A stretch of 18,711 nucleotides of DNA from CAJBLF01 sp964495905 (lineage in GTDB: Bacteria; Patescibacteriota; Gracilibacteria; Absconditabacterales; Absconditicoccaceae). The notes under the pieces are model-generated. The model was given only the letters and a program-made list of their open reading frames with translations, ran no database searches and was not told the origin of the DNA. Location of the stretch: contig CAZBWN010000008.1 in the NCBI GenBank assembly GCA_964495905.1, forward strand, positions 1-18,711. The letters are read 5' to 3'. Below are positions 17,133 to 18,711 of this stretch, piece by piece; position 1 is the first letter of the stretch, and every line of letters begins with the position of its first letter. Position numbers and translations under genes: made by a program.

Positions 17133-17804
17133 TTATTTTTTGTCTTTCTTTTCAGCTTTTGCAGGAGCAGCTTTTGCATCAGCAGCAGGAGCGGCAGCAC
17201 CAGCAGCACCAGCTACAGGAGCAACTTCAGCAACAGCTACAGCAGCCACTTCTTCTACTTCTTCCTCAAGAGAAAGAACGGTTACTAACGCTTGTTCAGG
17301 ATCATCAAGTATTTTTACTTTGTTAGATACATGTAAGTCTTTGACGAAGATAGTATGATTCATTGTTTCGATGATAGAGATATCGATAGTGATATCATGA
17401 GGTAAGTCTTGTGGGAAAGCTTCAACTTCGATGAAATCCTTCAAAAGCTGTATTTTTCCTTGTCCCAATTTTTCAATGATAGATTCTCCGATCAATTTGA
17501 CAGGTATCTCTGTCGTAACTTTTTCGTCTTTATTTACAGCCAAAAAGTCTATATGAAGAAGTATATCAGTAACAGGATCCAATTGGATATCTTGGATCAA
17601 AACGAGCTGGTCAAGGTTATCTCCCGTAAGAGTAAGTGGAGTAGAGTACCCAGCTTCTTTATATCTCTTGATAAGATCGTTTCTTTTGCATGCGACAGCG
17701 ATAGATTCTTTAAGATGTTTTCCATAGATGATACCAGGAATCAAACCTTCTTTTCTAAGGTCTTTAGCTTTCTTATTTTGGCGAGAGGTTACAATAAGTT
17801 CCAT
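17133..17804 (-). CDS. rplY: 50S ribosomal protein bL25 (Ctc/TL5 type)
   Basis: 223 residues; binds 5S rRNA in the large subunit. N-terminal 5S-binding domain (ELIVTSRQNKKAKDLRKEG, IPGIIYGK) is followed by the TL5/Ctc C-terminal domain (IPVKLIGES, LPHDITIDIS, VTVLSLEEE). It ends in an Ala/Val/Lys-rich low-complexity tail of about 40 residues (from EEVAAVAVAEV on). No UGA among its glycines. It follows rplS by 33 bp. Confidence 0.93.
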   Translation of the reverse strand: MELIVTSRQNKKAKDLRKEGLIPGIIYGKHLKESIAVACKRNDLIKRYKEAGYSTPLTLTGDNLDQLVLIQDIQLDPVTDILLHIDFLAVNKDEKVTTEIPVKLIGESIIEKLGQGKIQLLKDFIEVEAFPQDLPHDITIDISIIETMNHTIFVKDLHVSNKVKILDDPEQALVTVLSLEEEVEEVAAVAVAEVAPVAGAAGAAAPAADAKAAPAKAEKKDKK

Positions 17805-17837
17805 TAGGATAATGACGAAAATAGTAAAACAATGCGA

Positions 17838-18263
17838 TTATTTCTTTGCCTTTTTCTTTCCTTTGTTCTCTTTTACTTTAGCTGCTCCTTTATCAAGAAG
17901 ATTTGTATCTCTCTTTTCAGCAGTGATTTTAGATTTGAATCTAGCATCCTTTCCTACCTTATCTCTGATATAGTAAAGTTTAGCTCTTCTAACCTGATAT
18001 TCATCTAAGAGGACGATTTTATCAAATTGATTGAAGGAAAGTGGGTAGATCTTTTCTACTTCTATCCCAGCTACCATTCCTCTAACGGTAAATGTACCAT
18101 CAGCATGGTTAGGTTTTTTTGTCTTTATGACAAGACATTTGAACCTCCAGATTCTATTTGATTCTACATCTTTTTCGTGAATTTCAATCTGCATTCCTGG
18201 TTGGATATCGAGGATTTTGCTTCCATTCTTATCATAAAATTCTTTGAGTCTGTCAAAATTCAT
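17838..18263 (-). CDS. rplS: 50S ribosomal protein bL19
   Basis: 141 residues with the bL19 core: PGMQIEIHEK, RFKCLVI, FTVRGMVAGIEVEKIYPL and QVRRAKLYYIRDKVGKDAR. A charged lysine-rich C-terminal extension (LLDKGAAKVKENKGKKKAKK) is longer than usual. No UGA codons. Part of the minus-strand ribosomal operon, 30 bp after the small upstream gene. Confidence 0.93.
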   Translation of the reverse strand: MNFDRLKEFYDKNGSKILDIQPGMQIEIHEKDVESNRIWRFKCLVIKTKKPNHADGTFTVRGMVAGIEVEKIYPLSFNQFDKIVLLDEYQVRRAKLYYIRDKVGKDARFKSKITAEKRDTNLLDKGAAKVKENKGKKKAKK

Positions 18264-18293
18264 TTTGAATAATATTCAATGATTTAAAAAAAA

Positions 18294-18437
18294 TTATTTA
18301 GCTTTTTTGTTCATCACTTTAGCTTTCCATTTTTTTTGTTGTTCAAGGTTTCTTCTTACATCCATGATCACTACTTTCTCAACTCTGAATAATGCCTTAT
18401 TGAGCTTTCTTTTTGCGTTAGTTTTTAATCTAGACAT
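18294..18437 (-). CDS. Small basic protein, possibly ribosome-associated
   Basis: 47 residues (MSRLKTNAKRKLNKALFRVEK ... KKAK), very basic and helical. No TGA. The short gaps to both neighbours (24 and 30 bp) show it belongs to the ribosomal operon. A loose resemblance to bS21 (ALFRVEK, DVRRN) is too weak to assign. A small ribosomal or RNA-binding protein is the likeliest role. Confidence 0.6.
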   Translation of the reverse strand: MSRLKTNAKRKLNKALFRVEKVVIMDVRRNLEQQKKWKAKVMNKKAK

Positions 18438-18461
18438 ACGGATAAACAAATAATAAATAAA

Positions 18462-18710
18462 TTATTTTAGGAGTCCTTTTTTTGCCAAGGCAGCATCAAT
18501 CATAGTTTGAGTGACACCAAATCTTTTGAGTCTTGCTTGTGCTCTTTCTTTAGTCTTGAAGAGCCACTTTGTTTCTCCTTGATCAGCTTCCTTTTTCATA
18601 AGATCAACGTATCGAGCGATTGCTTTTTCTAGTTTTTTACCAGATTTTTGGCTTGCTCGCGATACGTTATACATCATATGCTTATATTTGGCACCACTTG
18701 TATTTCCCAT
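18462..18710 (-). CDS. Basic 82-residue protein of the ribosomal operon
   Basis: 82 residues from ATG 18710, which is at the window edge, so an upstream extension cannot be excluded. Lysine- and alanine-rich and helical, with KEADQGETKWLFKTKERAQARLKRFGV in the middle and ALAKKGLLK at the end. No TGA. I do not recognise the family; its place at the head of a ribosomal-protein operon suggests a ribosomal or RNA-binding function. Confidence 0.6.
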   Translation of the reverse strand: MGNTSGAKYKHMMYNVSRASQKSGKKLEKAIARYVDLMKKEADQGETKWLFKTKERAQARLKRFGVTQTMIDAALAKKGLLK

Positions 18711-18711
18711 T

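Noticed and set aside
18294..18437. Ribosomal protein bS21
   Set aside because: A few matching residues (ALFRVEK, RRN) in a short basic protein are not enough to assign the family.

Overview
The window comes from a bacterium that reads UGA as glycine (genetic code 25), which points to the Candidate Phyla Radiation lineages Absconditabacteria (SR1) or Gracilibacteria (BD1-5). The sequence shows this directly. Almost every long gene is broken by in-frame TGA under the standard code, and the TGAs fall where families have an invariant glycine: the DREGE motif of topoisomerase I (TGA at 2426-2428), the GLCPFH entry of a CHC2 zinc finger, and the TGEP and GDGINDAP motifs of a P-type ATPase. All coordinates below assume UGA = Gly; TAA and TAG are the only stops. 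I cannot decide between the two phyla from this window.

Left chromosomal part (1-6706). The 3' end of a 28-residue-repeat protein (+) meets topA (-) at a shared terminator. A CHC2 zinc-finger protein with an SSB-like acidic tail (+) meets a two-gene operon (-) at a second shared terminator. That operon encodes an RDD membrane protein carrying DKNYY repeats and a secreted or anchored protein of unknown function.

Middle (about 6707-16766): a probable 10-kb integrative element. Its right end lies in the 3' end of a tRNA-Lys gene, next to a large serine recombinase whose reading frame runs on into the tRNA. Its left end carries three copies of a repeat made of the tRNA T-arm and acceptor 3' strand with an 18-bp perfect palindrome in the T-loop. 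Two copies bracket a small GIY-YIG nuclease gene. Cargo, left to right: a truncated fragment, an acidic repeat protein (strand uncertain), a rolling-circle-type HUH Rep protein, a minus-strand operon for a DsbA-like protein, a CcdA/DsbD-like protein and a Zn/Cd-type P1B ATPase, a secreted Cys/His-rich protein, a 401-residue protein I do not recognise, a 55-residue protein and the recombinase. The cargo operon uses UGA for glycine far more densely than the chromosomal genes.

Right chromosomal part (16766-18711), all minus strand: two small unrecognised genes, then rplS, rplY, rpmB and tRNA-Lys(UUU). Removing the element would put the tRNA directly upstream of the hairpin terminator at 6622-6677 and then the RDD operon promoters. 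I infer this was the original arrangement.
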